A stretch of DNA of 64,000 bases from Mesorhizobium sp. M4B.F.Ca.ET.058.02.1.1 (GTDB lineage Bacteria > Pseudomonadota > Alphaproteobacteria > Rhizobiales > Rhizobiaceae), in contig NZ_CP034450.1 of NCBI RefSeq assembly GCF_003952505.1, positions 992,001 through 1,056,000 on the forward strand, in the 5' to 3' direction. This document shows, in pieces, positions 9,814 to 20,760 of the stretch. The translations under genes and the position numbers were made by a program. The notes under the pieces are model-generated. The model ran no database searches. It was not told where the DNA came from and was given only the letters and a program-made list of their open reading frames with translations. How positions within the stretch are numbered: position 1 is the first letter of the stretch; each line of letters starts with the position of its first letter.

Positions 9814-10191
9814 ATGCTTGACCACATCTCGCTCGGCGTTGGCGACACAACTGTCTCGAAGCGCTTCTACGATGCCTTGCTGCAACCACTTGGCTATGGC
9901 TGCCTCAGCCAGTCGCCCGGCTCGCTCGGCTATGGCGCCAATGCAGTGGCGCTCTGGGTGAATGAAGCCGCGCGGCCGGTGCCGGCGGACACGGAGTCCG
10001 GCCTGCATTTCTGCTTCGCCGCGCCGACGCGAAAGAGCGTCGATGCCTTCCACGCGGCCGCGTTGCGTGAGGGCGGCAGGGACAATGGCCCGCCTGGCTT
10101 GCGCGCCGCTTATGGTGAAAACTACTATGCCGCCTTCGTCATAGACCCTGACGGGTACCGGCTCGAGGCTTACTGCGGCAAAGCTGAATAG
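9814..10191 (+). CDS. VOC superfamily (glyoxalase-like) protein
   Basis: A 125-residue vicinal-oxygen-chelate protein, MLDHISLGVGDTTVSKRFYD at the start and FVIDPDGYRLEAYC at the end, one beta-alpha-beta-beta-beta pair. Candidate metal ligands are His4, a His in GLHFCFAAP and the Glu of RLEAYC. The ATG at 9814 has an adjacent AACGGAG ribosome binding site; an in-frame ATG at 9772 lies inside the upstream gene and is less likely. The substrate is unknown; members include dioxygenases, lyases and resistance proteins. Confidence 0.82.
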   Translation: MLDHISLGVGDTTVSKRFYDALLQPLGYGCLSQSPGSLGYGANAVALWVNEAARPVPADTESGLHFCFAAPTRKSVDAFHAAALREGGRDNGPPGLRAAYGENYYAAFVIDPDGYRLEAYCGKAE

Positions 10192-10285
10192 CCGGCTGAA
10201 ATCCCCTCCCTTCCTGTTCCCACCGCTCCCGCTTTGCTCTACCAATTGACGAGCTTGGGCTTCGCCCGGCGGGAGGGGACCAGCG

Positions 10286-10915
10286 ATGCCGAGCTTCGAC
10301 AGCCTGTTCAATGCCTTCGTCACCATACTGGTGACCATCGACCCGCCCGGGCTGGCGCCGCTTTTCCTCGCTGTGACGCGCGGCATGAACCGCGAGGAGC
10401 GCCAGCAAGTTTCGGTGCGGGCCTCGGTGATCGGCTTCCTGGTGATGGCGCTGTTCGCGGTTGCCGGCGCCTCGATCCTGTCGGTGTTCGGCATCACGCT
10501 GCCGGCCTTCCGCGTCGCCGGCGGTTTCCTGCTCTTCTTCATCGCCTTCGAAATGGTGTTCGAGCGCCGGCAGGACCGCAAGGAGAAGATCGGCGACGTC
10601 GCCATCACCAAGGACATGATCCACAATATCGCCGCCTTCCCGCTGGCGATCCCGCTGATCGCCGGCCCGGGCGCGATTTCGGCGACGGTGCTGCTGTCGG
10701 GACACTTCGACGGTTTCGCGGCGCAGGCGGCGCTGGTTGGCATCATCTTCGTCAGCCTCGCCATCACCTATCTGGTGTTCGTGCTGGCGGAGCGCATCGA
10801 CCGCATCCTCGGCCAGACCGGCCGCTCGATCCTGACGCGGCTGCTCGGCGTCATCCTGGCGGCGCTCGCCGTACAGTTCGTTGCGGACGGCGTCAGGGCA
10901 CTAATGGCTGCCTAA
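10286..10915 (+). CDS. MarC family inner-membrane protein
   Basis: A 209-residue protein with six predicted membrane segments. The MarC/UPF0056 pattern is clear: TILVTIDPPGLAPLFLAVT near the N-terminus, FRVAGGFLLFFIAFEMVF in the middle, and FPLAIPLIAGPGAISATVLL with the conserved Pro-rich stretch. The family's function is unresolved despite its name. It lies in the gyrA-marC-ssb neighbourhood common to Rhizobiales. The preceding 94 bp contains an imperfect GC-rich inverted repeat but no gene. Confidence 0.9.
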   Translation: MPSFDSLFNAFVTILVTIDPPGLAPLFLAVTRGMNREERQQVSVRASVIGFLVMALFAVAGASILSVFGITLPAFRVAGGFLLFFIAFEMVFERRQDRKEKIGDVAITKDMIHNIAAFPLAIPLIAGPGAISATVLLSGHFDGFAAQAALVGIIFVSLAITYLVFVLAERIDRILGQTGRSILTRLLGVILAALAVQFVADGVRALMAA

Positions 10916-10932
10916 GCGGGACCCCTGCTGCC

Positions 10933-11358
10933 TTATTTCGCGGCGGTATCGACGACCTCGAAATCATGCGTGACCGTCGCCGTCTTGGCCATCATCGCGG
11001 TCGCCGAGCAGTACTTTTCGATCGAGAGGTCGATCGCGCGCTTCACCTTTTCATGCGAGAGCCCGCGGCCCTTGACGATGAAATGCATGTGGATGCGGGT
11101 GAAGACCCTGGGCTCCTTCTCTGCCCGGTCGGCGTCGAGCTCGACGACGCAATCCTCGATCGCCTCGCGGCCTTTTTCGAGGATGTGGACGACGTCGTAG
11201 GCCGAACAGCCGCCGGTGCCGATCAGCACGAGCTCCATCGGGCTCGGCCCCGGCGTTTTGCCCTCCGGGCCGGACGCTGTTCCGAGGACAACCTTGTGGC
11301 CGCTGCCGGACTCACCGACGAAGGTGCGTTCCTCGACCCATTTGACGCGTGCTTTCAC
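10933..11358 (-). CDS. OsmC family protein (YhfA-like)
   Basis: A 141-residue OsmC-fold protein. The two redox cysteines are in GTGGCSAYDVVHILEK and EKYCSATAMMAK, spaced as in the YhfA subgroup of OsmC/Ohr peroxidases. The family reduces organic hydroperoxides with thiol or lipoyl partners; the exact role of YhfA-like members is unclear. The gene converges with marC (17 bp between stops) and lies 30 bp downstream of the DUF2306 membrane gene on the same strand. Confidence 0.9.
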   Translation of the reverse strand: MKARVKWVEERTFVGESGSGHKVVLGTASGPEGKTPGPSPMELVLIGTGGCSAYDVVHILEKGREAIEDCVVELDADRAEKEPRVFTRIHMHFIVKGRGLSHEKVKRAIDLSIEKYCSATAMMAKTATVTHDFEVVDTAAK

Positions 11359-11388
11359 GGCATTTTTCCTTGCGAGGCCTTGGCCAGC

Positions 11389-11787
11389 CTATTGACCGAA
11401 CACGACCGTATGCATGATCCGGCCAGGCAGCAGCGTGAAGATGCCGGCGCCGATCAAGGCGAAGACATAGAGCTTGATCATGGCGCCGCGATGCGCGGCG
11501 ACGCGATGGGTGTGCGCATACCACACCGCCAGCGGCGCGGTGACCAGCACCAGGATCGACAGCAGATGGATCGGACTGAACGGGCCGATCAGGCGGATCT
11601 GCTGGATCCAGAAACTCGAGACGGCGATGACAAGCATCAGCGCCGCCCAGGCATAGCCCATCACGCGGTGGCTCGGCGTGCCTTGCGGAAGCGCCAGCTG
11701 CGCGCCGCCAATCGCCAGGGCGGCAAGGGCCGCGAATGCATGCCACGGAATGGGAGGGGGCGCGGATAGCAATGGTCCGAGCGACAT
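11389..11787 (-). CDS. DUF2306-type four-helix membrane protein
   Basis: A 132-residue membrane protein with four hydrophobic helices. Conserved-looking residues are HRVMGYAWAALM and the pair PIHLLSILVLVTAPLAVWYAHTHRVAAHRG, with several helix-embedded histidines as in DUF2306 proteins, a family suspected to relate to cytochrome-like or quinone chemistry but not characterised. The start ATG at 11787 lies 33 bp after ssb on the same strand, so ssb, this gene and osmC may be co-transcribed. Confidence 0.75.
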   Translation of the reverse strand: MSLGPLLSAPPPIPWHAFAALAALAIGGAQLALPQGTPSHRVMGYAWAALMLVIAVSSFWIQQIRLIGPFSPIHLLSILVLVTAPLAVWYAHTHRVAAHRGAMIKLYVFALIGAGIFTLLPGRIMHTVVFGQ

Positions 11788-11819
11788 CTCCCCTCCTCAA
11801 TGCCGGTTACGTGGGGCGC

Positions 11820-12344
11820 TCAGAACGGGATCTCGTCGTCGAGTTCGCGCGACGCACCGCCGCCGCCACCCCTGGAGCCGCCACCGCCGCCGCCGCGGCT
11901 GAAGCTGTCGTTCGTGCCGGACTGGCCGAAATCCGAGCCGCGGCTGCTGTTGCCGCCACCGGCATAGCTGCCGACCTGACCGCCGCCCTCGCCGCGCGCG
12001 TCGAGCATCTGCAACTCACCACGGAATTTCTGCAGCACGACCTCGGTCGTGTAGCGGTCATTGCCGGTCTGGTCCTGCCATTTGCGCGTCTGCAACTGGC
12101 CCTCGACATAGACCTTCATGCCCTTCTTCAGATACTGCTCGGCCACCTTGGCGATCTGGTCGTTGAAGATGACGACGTTGTGCCACTCGGTCTTTTCCTT
12201 GCGCTCGCCGGAATTCTTGTCGCGCCAGCTTTCCGAGGTGGCGATGCGGATGTTGACGACCGGCTCACCCGAGTTCAGGCGGCGGATTTCCGGGTCCGCC
12301 CCGAGATTGCCGACCAGAATGACCTTGTTGACGCTACCCGCCAT
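11820..12344 (-). CDS. ssb: single-stranded DNA-binding protein
   Basis: A 174-residue SSB. The N-terminal OB fold spans about residues 1-115 ([41 protein letters not shown]). A Gly/Ser/Arg-rich linker follows and the protein ends with the partner-binding tip DDEIPF. It coats ssDNA and recruits replication and repair proteins. A perfect alphaproteobacterial LexA box (GTTCTCTTTTCGTTC, 12446-12460) lies about 100 bp upstream, so SOS induction is likely. uvrA, its usual divergent neighbour in many proteobacteria, is about 4 kb away here. Confidence 0.98.
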   Translation of the reverse strand: MAGSVNKVILVGNLGADPEIRRLNSGEPVVNIRIATSESWRDKNSGERKEKTEWHNVVIFNDQIAKVAEQYLKKGMKVYVEGQLQTRKWQDQTGNDRYTTEVVLQKFRGELQMLDARGEGGGQVGSYAGGGNSSRGSDFGQSGTNDSFSRGGGGGGSRGGGGGASRELDDEIPF

Positions 12345-12445
12345 CGTACTTCTCCGCGCTCATCCGAAACAAATTTTTGACGCCGCACCTTACAGCTTGC
12401 GGGCAATCGCCGCCCGTCGTGACTGGCTTTTCCCACAAGGTTTTT

Positions 12446-12460
12446 GTTCTCTTTTCGTTC
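12446..12460 (-). promoter_or_regulatory. LexA (SOS) box upstream of ssb
   Basis: GTTC TCTTTTC GTTC is an exact match to the alphaproteobacterial LexA operator GTTC-N7-GTTC. It is about 100 bp upstream of the ssb start (minus strand) and 82 bp upstream of the cupin gene start (plus strand), so it could control either or both. It has not been tested. Confidence 0.75.
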
Positions 12461-12541
12461 TATGATGTGGGCGATGCGCTGTCAATGGTTGTCAGCAGCA
12501 TGTAGTGTTCCGGCCCGGAATTTCCACGTGATCGGGAACGG

Positions 12542-12943
12542 ATGGGGTGCCAGGTGAAGTCGATCGCACATGGGGACCAGCAGCGCGAGCAATGGCGGGC
12601 GGGCGTCGAGACACGCATGCTGGTATCGGCCAGCAACGGCGCGGCGCAACTCTGCATATTCGAACAATGGGTCGAGCCCACGGTCGGCGCCCCGACCCAT
12701 TGGCATTCGGTCGAGGAGGTGCTCACGGTCGTCGCCGGGATGGCCGAGGTGTGGATCGATGACCAGCACAGCGTCCTGACGTCAGGCCAGTCTCTCATCG
12801 TCCCCGCGCACAGGAAACATGGCTTCCGCAACGTCGGCGACGAACCGCTTCACATCCACGCGGTGTTGGCGTCGCCGATCTTCGAGGCCACCTTCGATGG
12901 AGCGGCCGGGCTGGTGAGGCGCTGGCTTCCGCAAGGTTCGTAA
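12542..12943 (+). CDS. cupin-domain protein
   Basis: A 133-residue single-domain cupin. The first cupin motif is PTHWHSVEEVLTVVAGMAEV with two His and a Glu as metal ligands, the second is IVPAHRKHGFRNVGDEPLHIHAV. Members include dioxygenases, isomerases and sensory proteins; no substrate can be inferred. ATG at 12542 is used; a GTG at 12554 is an alternative. It is divergent from ssb and shares the intergenic region containing the SOS box. Confidence 0.85.
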   Translation: MGCQVKSIAHGDQQREQWRAGVETRMLVSASNGAAQLCIFEQWVEPTVGAPTHWHSVEEVLTVVAGMAEVWIDDQHSVLTSGQSLIVPAHRKHGFRNVGDEPLHIHAVLASPIFEATFDGAAGLVRRWLPQGS

Positions 12944-12986
12944 ACAGCGCTTGCCAAATCAATAAGTATCGACTTATGCTTCTGCC

Positions 12987-13301
12987 ATGATCGAGGCAGA
13001 GATTTTCCGCGCGCTGGCCGACCCGACACGGCGCGCCGTCTACGAGCGGCTGGTCGCCAGCGAGATGACCGTGTCGGAGCTGCGCATCGGCATGACGGTG
13101 TCGCAGCCGGCGGTGTCGCAGCATCTGGCGGTGCTGCGCGGCGCAGGCCTGGTGGTCGAGCGGCGCGCCGGCCGCAATGCCTATTACCGCGCAGCGCCGG
13201 AAGGGCTCGAGCCGCTGCTCGGTTGGATCGAGCGCTACCGCGCGTTCTGGCCGGAACGCATCGAGAAACTGAAGACAGTTTTGAAGGGAATGGACCAATG
13301 A
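12987..13301 (+). CDS. ArsR-family transcriptional regulator
   Basis: A 104-residue winged-helix regulator. The HTH reads ALADPTRRAVYERLVASE then MTVSQPAVSQHLAVLRGAGLV, followed by the wing ERRAGRNAYYRA. It lacks the metal-binding Cys pattern of true arsenic sensors. Its stop overlaps the start of an AHSA1/SRPBCC gene (ATGA), a pairing typical of this ArsR subgroup in which the two proteins are co-expressed. It probably autoregulates from the 40-bp gap after the cupin gene. Confidence 0.92.
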   Translation: MIEAEIFRALADPTRRAVYERLVASEMTVSELRIGMTVSQPAVSQHLAVLRGAGLVVERRAGRNAYYRAAPEGLEPLLGWIERYRAFWPERIEKLKTVLKGMDQ

Positions 13302-13780
13302 CGGCAACCGAACGTCCTCCTGCCGATGCGTCGCTCAACTTCGAATGCGAGCTTACCGATCCGCCTGAAAAAGTCTGGCGCGCGCTGACCGAAGCGGAAT
13401 TGCTGGCGGCCTGGATGATGCCGAACGACATCACTCCCGAAGTGGGCAGCCGTTTCGCCTTTGACGGGCCAGAGGCGCCGATCGAGTGCGAAATCCTCGA
13501 AGCCGAGCCCGGCAGGCTGCTGCGCTATTCCTGGCGCGAGCGGCCAAGCAAAGGCAATGGCGGACGGCAAGTGCCGCTCGACGGCCGATTGGACAGCATC
13601 GTCACCTTCACGCTCGACCCGACGGTTTCCGGCGGCACGCACCTGCGCATCGTCCATGAGGGCTTTGCGCGCATGCCCGCCGTCGCCATGGCCGGTGCCG
13701 GTTGCCGGCACGCCTTTGGCGCGGGCGGCACGAAACGGGCGATCGCGGCGAATGCGCCGCAGTTGCGGCGCGCGGCCTGA
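13298..13780 (+). CDS. SRPBCC / AHSA1-domain protein
   Basis: A 160-residue START-like protein of the AHSA1 family: FECELTDPPEKVWRALTEAE, LAAWMMPNDITPEVGSRFAF, LRYSWRERP, VTFTLDPTVSGGTHLRIVHEGF. The fold forms a hydrophobic ligand cavity. The ATG at 13298 overlaps the ArsR stop by 4 bp, which sets the start and implies translational coupling. The ligand is unknown. The C-terminal 25 residues are Ala/Gly/Arg-rich and poorly conserved. Confidence 0.88.
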   Translation: MTATERPPADASLNFECELTDPPEKVWRALTEAELLAAWMMPNDITPEVGSRFAFDGPEAPIECEILEAEPGRLLRYSWRERPSKGNGGRQVPLDGRLDSIVTFTLDPTVSGGTHLRIVHEGFARMPAVAMAGAGCRHAFGAGGTKRAIAANAPQLRRAA

Positions 13781-13804
13781 GCAAGGAACCAAGGGAGAGA
13801 CGAA

Positions 13805-14410
13805 ATGAGCGGTCTTGCCAATCTGGTGCCGATGGTGATCGAACACTCGAGCCGCGGCGAACGCGCCTTCGACATCTTCTCGCGGCTGCTGCGCGAACGC
13901 ATCATCTTCATCAACGGAGAGATCAACGACGGTGTGTCGGCGCTGGTCTGCGCCCAGCTTCTGTCGCTGGAATCCGACCATCCCGACAAGGAGATATCGC
14001 TCTACATCAACTCGCCGGGCGGCGTGGTGACCAGCGGTTTCGCCATCTATGACACCATGCAGTACATCTCCTGCCCGGTGTCGACCGTGTGCATGGGCTT
14101 TGCCGCCTCGATGGCGTCCTTCCTGCTGATGGCCGGTACGCCTGGCCGGCGCATCGCACTGCCCAACGCCAGCATTGTGCTGCACCAGCCGCTCGGCGGC
14201 TTCCAGGGCCAGGCGTCCGATATCCAACGTCACGCCGAAGGCATCATGCGCACCAAGCGGCGCATGACCGAGCTCTATGCTCATCATTGCGGCCGCACCT
14301 ACGAGGAGGTCGAGCGCACGCTCGACCGCGACTATTTCATGACCGCCGAGGAGGCCAAGGCCTGGGGTCTTGTCGACCATGTCTACGACACCCGCAAGAA
14401 GGCGGCATGA
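13805..14410 (+). CDS. ClpP-family serine protease, accessory paralogue
   Basis: A 201-residue ClpP-type protease. The triad is Ser102 (GFAASMASF), His127 (IVLHQPLGG) and Asp176 ([12 protein letters not shown]), all present, and the [20 protein letters not shown] block is canonical. It lies 24 bp after the AHSA1 gene and has no clpX, clpA or tig next to it, so it is probably a secondary ClpP rather than the tig-clpP-clpX housekeeping copy. GFAASM replaces the common GQAASM. It probably assembles with an ATPase encoded elsewhere. Confidence 0.9.
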   Translation: MSGLANLVPMVIEHSSRGERAFDIFSRLLRERIIFINGEINDGVSALVCAQLLSLESDHPDKEISLYINSPGGVVTSGFAIYDTMQYISCPVSTVCMGFAASMASFLLMAGTPGRRIALPNASIVLHQPLGGFQGQASDIQRHAEGIMRTKRRMTELYAHHCGRTYEEVERTLDRDYFMTAEEAKAWGLVDHVYDTRKKAA

Positions 14411-14478
14411 GGCCGGCACGCGGCAAAGTGATCGCGTGCGGTCTGGCATCGCTTCTGCGCCGCCAATATAGTCCGGCG

Positions 14479-14763
14479 ATGACCAGCAAGCGTTCGTCCA
14501 GACTCCTGCGCATCGTCGCCCTCGCGACCGCGAGCATGTTGGCGGGCGCCGCCTTCGCCGATGACAGTTCGACACAGAAGGCTGCTCTGCCCGGCGTGAG
14601 CAGCGACTATCGCATCGCCAAGCCCGCCCCGCAGCCCGAGCCCGAGGACGCGCTGCCGGCCAGCGGCAACGGCCAGTTCAAGATCGGCGATACCGATGTC
14701 AGGATTTCCGGCAGCATAACCATCGACATGGCGACGGGTGGGATCAGGCCGCCGAGCCATTAA
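14479..14763 (+). CDS. small exported hypothetical protein
   Basis: A 94-residue product with a signal peptide (MTSKRSSRLLRIVALATASM, cleavage likely after AGAAFA near residue 29). The mature part is Pro/Ala-rich (APQPEPEDALPASGNG) and ends with a short strand-like segment KIGDTDVRISGSITIDMATG. An earlier in-frame ATG at 14407 overlaps the clpP stop (ATGA) and would add 24 residues; I prefer 14479 because it gives a normal leader. The function is unknown. Confidence 0.6.
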   Translation: MTSKRSSRLLRIVALATASMLAGAAFADDSSTQKAALPGVSSDYRIAKPAPQPEPEDALPASGNGQFKIGDTDVRISGSITIDMATGGIRPPSH

Positions 14764-14825
14764 GGTGCTTTGAACGTCGGCGCTGCCGCCGCGTCGTGGA
14801 ATGCGAGCGCCGCCAGCCGCTGAAA

Positions 14826-15614
14826 TCAGATCTCCGCTTCGCCTTCGAGATAAAACACGCACTGCCCTTCGAGCTCGACACGCTCGCCAACCGCGCGGCA
14901 CGTGATCTCCCCGCCTCGCTTCGATGCCTGATACGCACGCAACTCTGTCTTGCCGAGGCGCGGAGCCCAATAGGGCACCAGCATGCAGTGCGCGGCGCCG
15001 GTCACCGGATCCTCAGGAACTCCTTTCGCTGGAGCGAAGTACCGGCTGACGCAGTCGTACGCTTCATCACCTGCTGCCGTCACGATGACACCGGGTCGGT
15101 CCAGACGAGCAATCGCCGCCATGTCTGGCGTAAGTGAGCGCACAGTGCTCGCGCTGTCGAGCACCGCCATGTAGTTGAACGCGTTCACCCAGACTTCAAC
15201 AGGTTCGACGCCGAGGGCATGCGCGAACCCCGGCGGGACCGCCGCGGCTTTCTCCGACGGGCGCGCCGGAAAGTTCAACACGTAGCCCGCATTCACACGC
15301 GTAACCACGAGCGGCCCGCTCTTCGAATGAAACACGACCGACTGACGACCCGGCTCGAGCCGCTCCATCACGACCGCCGCGCTCGCAAGCGTCGCGTGTC
15401 CACAAAGCGGCACTTCCGTGACGGGCGTGAACCATCGAAGCCGATAGTCGCTCCCCTCGCGAACGAGAAACGCGGTCTCCGCCAGATTGTTTTCGGCGGC
15501 TATGGCCTGCATCACCGCGTCGTCCGGGAAGCTGCCCATCGGCATGACCGCGGCGGGATTGCCGGCAAATCGCCGGTGAGCGAAGGCATCGAGCTGGAAG
15601 ATGGGTGTACGCAT
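14826..15614 (-). CDS. PhzF family isomerase/epimerase-like protein
   Basis: A 262-residue PhzF-fold protein from ATG at 15614 (MRTPIFQLDAFAHRRFAGNP). The catalytic Glu is in ENNLAETAFLV and the second half-site motif is PLCGHATLASA, with DPVTGAAHCML closing the active site, as in PhzF and diaminopimelate epimerase relatives. The substrate is unknown. An ATG eight codons upstream is possible. It points toward the small exported ORF and is preceded by a 780-bp region without genes, which marks one edge of the accessory block between ssb and uvrA. Confidence 0.9.
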   Translation of the reverse strand: MRTPIFQLDAFAHRRFAGNPAAVMPMGSFPDDAVMQAIAAENNLAETAFLVREGSDYRLRWFTPVTEVPLCGHATLASAAVVMERLEPGRQSVVFHSKSGPLVVTRVNAGYVLNFPARPSEKAAAVPPGFAHALGVEPVEVWVNAFNYMAVLDSASTVRSLTPDMAAIARLDRPGVIVTAAGDEAYDCVSRYFAPAKGVPEDPVTGAAHCMLVPYWAPRLGKTELRAYQASKRGGEITCRAVGERVELEGQCVFYLEGEAEI

Positions 15615-15724
15615 GGGATTGAGATGGATTGAACTCACGGCCCACCAATCGCGCCATGTATCGGTCGACGTTGACGTAGGACGGGTGCGCCATCGGCACC
15701 GAGTGCCATCGCTGGCGCAAATTT

Positions 15725-15760
15725 AAGCCCCGCCGCTGCTTCTACAGTCTGACGGGGCTT
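15725..15760. repeat. hairpin AAGCCCCG/CGGGGCTT
   Basis: An 8-bp perfect stem (15725-15732 and 15753-15760) around a 20-nt loop. Neither side has a real T-run, so it is only a weak terminator candidate; it could be part of a boundary or repeat element upstream of phzF. Confidence 0.4.
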
Positions 15761-16226
15761 TCATGGATCTGAAATCCAACTTTTGCCGGGAGTGTTCTGC
15801 CGGCGTTTGATTTCGGATGCTCCGCGGCGTTCAGCCGACGATCCGACTATGGTCTCTGATTGTTGGGAATCGGCAAGTCACGGTTTGTCGGGCAGCGCTC
15901 ACGCCAAGCCCTGGCACTTATGCCCGCCGCGGCTCCATCATCGTGTGGAGCCTCAAGGGACTGTCCGGTGGCGTCATGCTCCGCTCCTGGGTCCGTTGCG
16001 ACAATTGTCGTCCGAAGCGCAAATCGCAAAGCCTGCGGCGTCTCGCAGGCCACCTTTGGGTGGCGAGGCCATCGAAAGACGGCCGGCTCCGTTGACCCCC
16101 GGACACTGCTCCCGTGAGTCGGAGACGTCAACCGTTGAAAAGCCGATTAACGGAAAATGTGATCACCGGGAGGTTACGTCTAGGTCAGGTCGGGGCGGGA
16201 TTTCCACACCGCTTTGTCAGGAGCGT

Positions 16227-16241
16227 GTTCGGCCTTTGTTC
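16227..16241 (+). promoter_or_regulatory. LexA (SOS) box upstream of uvrA
   Basis: GTTC GGCCTTT GTTC, an exact GTTC-N7-GTTC alphaproteobacterial LexA operator 150 bp upstream of the uvrA start. uvrA is a classic SOS gene, which supports the call. Confidence 0.78.
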
Positions 16242-16391
16242 TTTCCGCTTGCCCGCCCGCGCGAAAGACGGTTAAACGCTTCTGTCGAGTGTTGTGGCGT
16301 CTCTCGACGTGGCGGGAAAACTACCTACATAGGGGATGGCCGGGGAACCCCGCCACTCCAGCAAATTCCAGACCTGAGGCGGCGACCGGCG

Positions 16392-19313
<2,922 letters not shown>

Positions 19314-19347
19314 GTGCGCAAATCGTCAGTGCCTGGAGAGCGTTTGA

Positions 19348-19812
19348 ATGACATTCAGAGAGGCGCTTGCGGCGGATCTCCCCGCCGTCGTCGCGCTAAC
19401 CACCGCCGCCTATGCGCCCTACACCGCTCTGCTCGGCGCGCCGCCTATGCCGGTCACGGAAGACTATGCGCCACGCATCGAGCGCGGCGAGGTCTGGCTG
19501 CTGGAGGGCGGCGCTGAGCTTGCCGGGCTGATCGTGCTCGAGCGCCATGCCGACCATGTCATGATCTTCAGCGTGGCCGTGTCGCCTGCGTTTCAAGGCA
19601 AGAAGTTGGGCATCGCGCTGCTCGACTTCGCTGACGAGCAGACACAGTCATGGGGTCTGCCGGAGGTGCGGCTCTACACCAATTCGCGGATGGCGCGGAA
19701 CATCGCGCTCTATACGGCCTATGGTTTCCGGGAAACGGGTCGCCGGGCCCACCCCTACCGGCCAGGATGGATTGTGGTCGACATGGTCAAGCCGGTCGAC
19801 CAAGCCGCCTGA
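19348..19812 (+). CDS. GNAT family N-acetyltransferase
   Basis: A 154-residue GNAT fold protein: beta strand MTFREALAADLPAVVALT, acetyl-CoA pyrophosphate loop VAVSPAFQGKKLGIALLDFA (the Q/R-x-x-G-x-G/A motif), and C-terminal ALYTAYGFRETGRR. It transfers an acetyl group to an unknown amine. It is immediately downstream of uvrA and upstream of a DUF72 gene, probably only by shared transcription. Confidence 0.92.
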   Translation: MTFREALAADLPAVVALTTAAYAPYTALLGAPPMPVTEDYAPRIERGEVWLLEGGAELAGLIVLERHADHVMIFSVAVSPAFQGKKLGIALLDFADEQTQSWGLPEVRLYTNSRMARNIALYTAYGFRETGRRAHPYRPGWIVVDMVKPVDQAA

Positions 19813-19840
19813 TAGCCTTTTTGAAACTGGGAGGATGACA

Positions 19841-20647
19841 ATGGCCAGCCAAGGAACGATCCGCTCGGGCATGGGCGGCTGGACGTTCGAGCCGTGGGAC
19901 ACGTCTTTCTATCCTGACAAGCTGTCCAAGGCCAAGCAACTCCAATACGCCAGCCGGCAGGTGCCGAGCATCGAGGTCAACGGCACCTTCTATTCCAGCT
20001 TCAAGGAGCCGACCTTCGTCAAATGGGCGAACGAGGCGCCTGACGGTTTCGTCTATTCGCTGAAGGGCAACCGCTTCGTCACCAACCGTCGTGTGCTGGG
20101 CGAAGCCGGCGAGTCGATGATGCGTTTCCTCGGCTCCGGCGTTGCCGCGCTCGGCGACAAGCTCGGCCCGATCCTGTGGCAGTTCGCGCCGACGAAGAAG
20201 TTCGATGCGGACGATTTCGAAGCCTTCTTGAAGCTGCTCCCCGAGAAGCAGGACGGCGTCGCACTGCGCCACGCGCTGGAAGTCCGGCACGACAGTTTCA
20301 TCATGCCGGAATTCGCGGCGCTGGCCCGCAAGTACAAGGCGGCGATCGTCTATGCCGACCACGCCAAATATCCTCGGATTGCCGACGTCACCGGCGATTT
20401 CGTCTATGCGCGGCTGCAGACCGGCAGCGACGACAATCCCGACTGCTACACGCCGAAGGCGTTGGATGAGTGGGCGGCGCGCGTAAAAACCTGGGCGGAA
20501 GGCAAGCAGCCGGCAGACCTGCCGCGCGCCGATGCCAAGACCGACGCGCCGGTCAAGCCGCGCGACGTGTTCGCCTATTTCATCACCGAGGGCAAGGTGC
20601 GCGCACCGTTCGGCGCCATGGCGCTGATGAAGCGCGTGACGGGCTGA
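19841..20647 (+). CDS. DUF72 (YecE-like) family protein
   Basis: A 268-residue TIM-barrel-like protein. Conserved DUF72 features are GMGGWTFEPW near the N-terminus, SIEVNGTFYSSFKEPTFVKW, KGNRFVTNRR, GPILWQFAPTKKF and the late YARLQTGSDDNPDCY. A GGGAGG ribosome binding site at 19829-19834 favours ATG 19841 over ATG 19835, which would sit right against it. The biochemical role of DUF72 is not established. It follows the GNAT gene on the same strand. Confidence 0.88.
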   Translation: MASQGTIRSGMGGWTFEPWDTSFYPDKLSKAKQLQYASRQVPSIEVNGTFYSSFKEPTFVKWANEAPDGFVYSLKGNRFVTNRRVLGEAGESMMRFLGSGVAALGDKLGPILWQFAPTKKFDADDFEAFLKLLPEKQDGVALRHALEVRHDSFIMPEFAALARKYKAAIVYADHAKYPRIADVTGDFVYARLQTGSDDNPDCYTPKALDEWAARVKTWAEGKQPADLPRADAKTDAPVKPRDVFAYFITEGKVRAPFGAMALMKRVTG

Positions 20648-20760
20648 CGCGGCAAAATCTCGGTATCTTCGCGGATATCGTAACGGTATCGACACTTCCT
20701 TGCGGCACTAATAGCCGACGCCAGAGCAGACTCTGGCGCCGCCGCCGGCAAGGACAGGGC

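Larger units (their letters stand above)
15639..16391. other. gene-free interval between phzF and uvrA
   Basis: About 750 bp with no supported gene. An open frame runs into uvrA from 15783, but its first 203 codons are Arg/Pro-rich noise and UvrA homology starts exactly at 16392. The interval holds a short hairpin (15725-15760) and a perfect LexA box (16227-16241). The remainder, about 16240-16391, is the likely uvrA promoter and leader; I see no confident -35/-10 pair. Confidence 0.6.

Noticed and set aside
10201..10280. tRNA-like D-arm (on the minus strand GCTC-loop-GAGC with AATTGGTA) between the VOC and MarC genes
   Set aside because: No matching acceptor stem, anticodon arm or T arm can be drawn. 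The 9-bp TCCCCTCCC/GGGAGGGGA repeat around it is more likely a GC-rich intergenic hairpin.
15640..15720. Possible remnant of a coding region upstream of phzF on the minus strand (RWHSVPMAHPSYVNVDRYMA)
   Set aside because: Too short, in a different frame from phzF, and I cannot tie it to any family; treated as noncoding.
15783..16391. N-terminal extension of uvrA by about 203 codons
   Set aside because: UvrA homology starts exactly at 16392; the extension is Arg/Pro/Ser-rich noise and contains the SOS box and promoter region.
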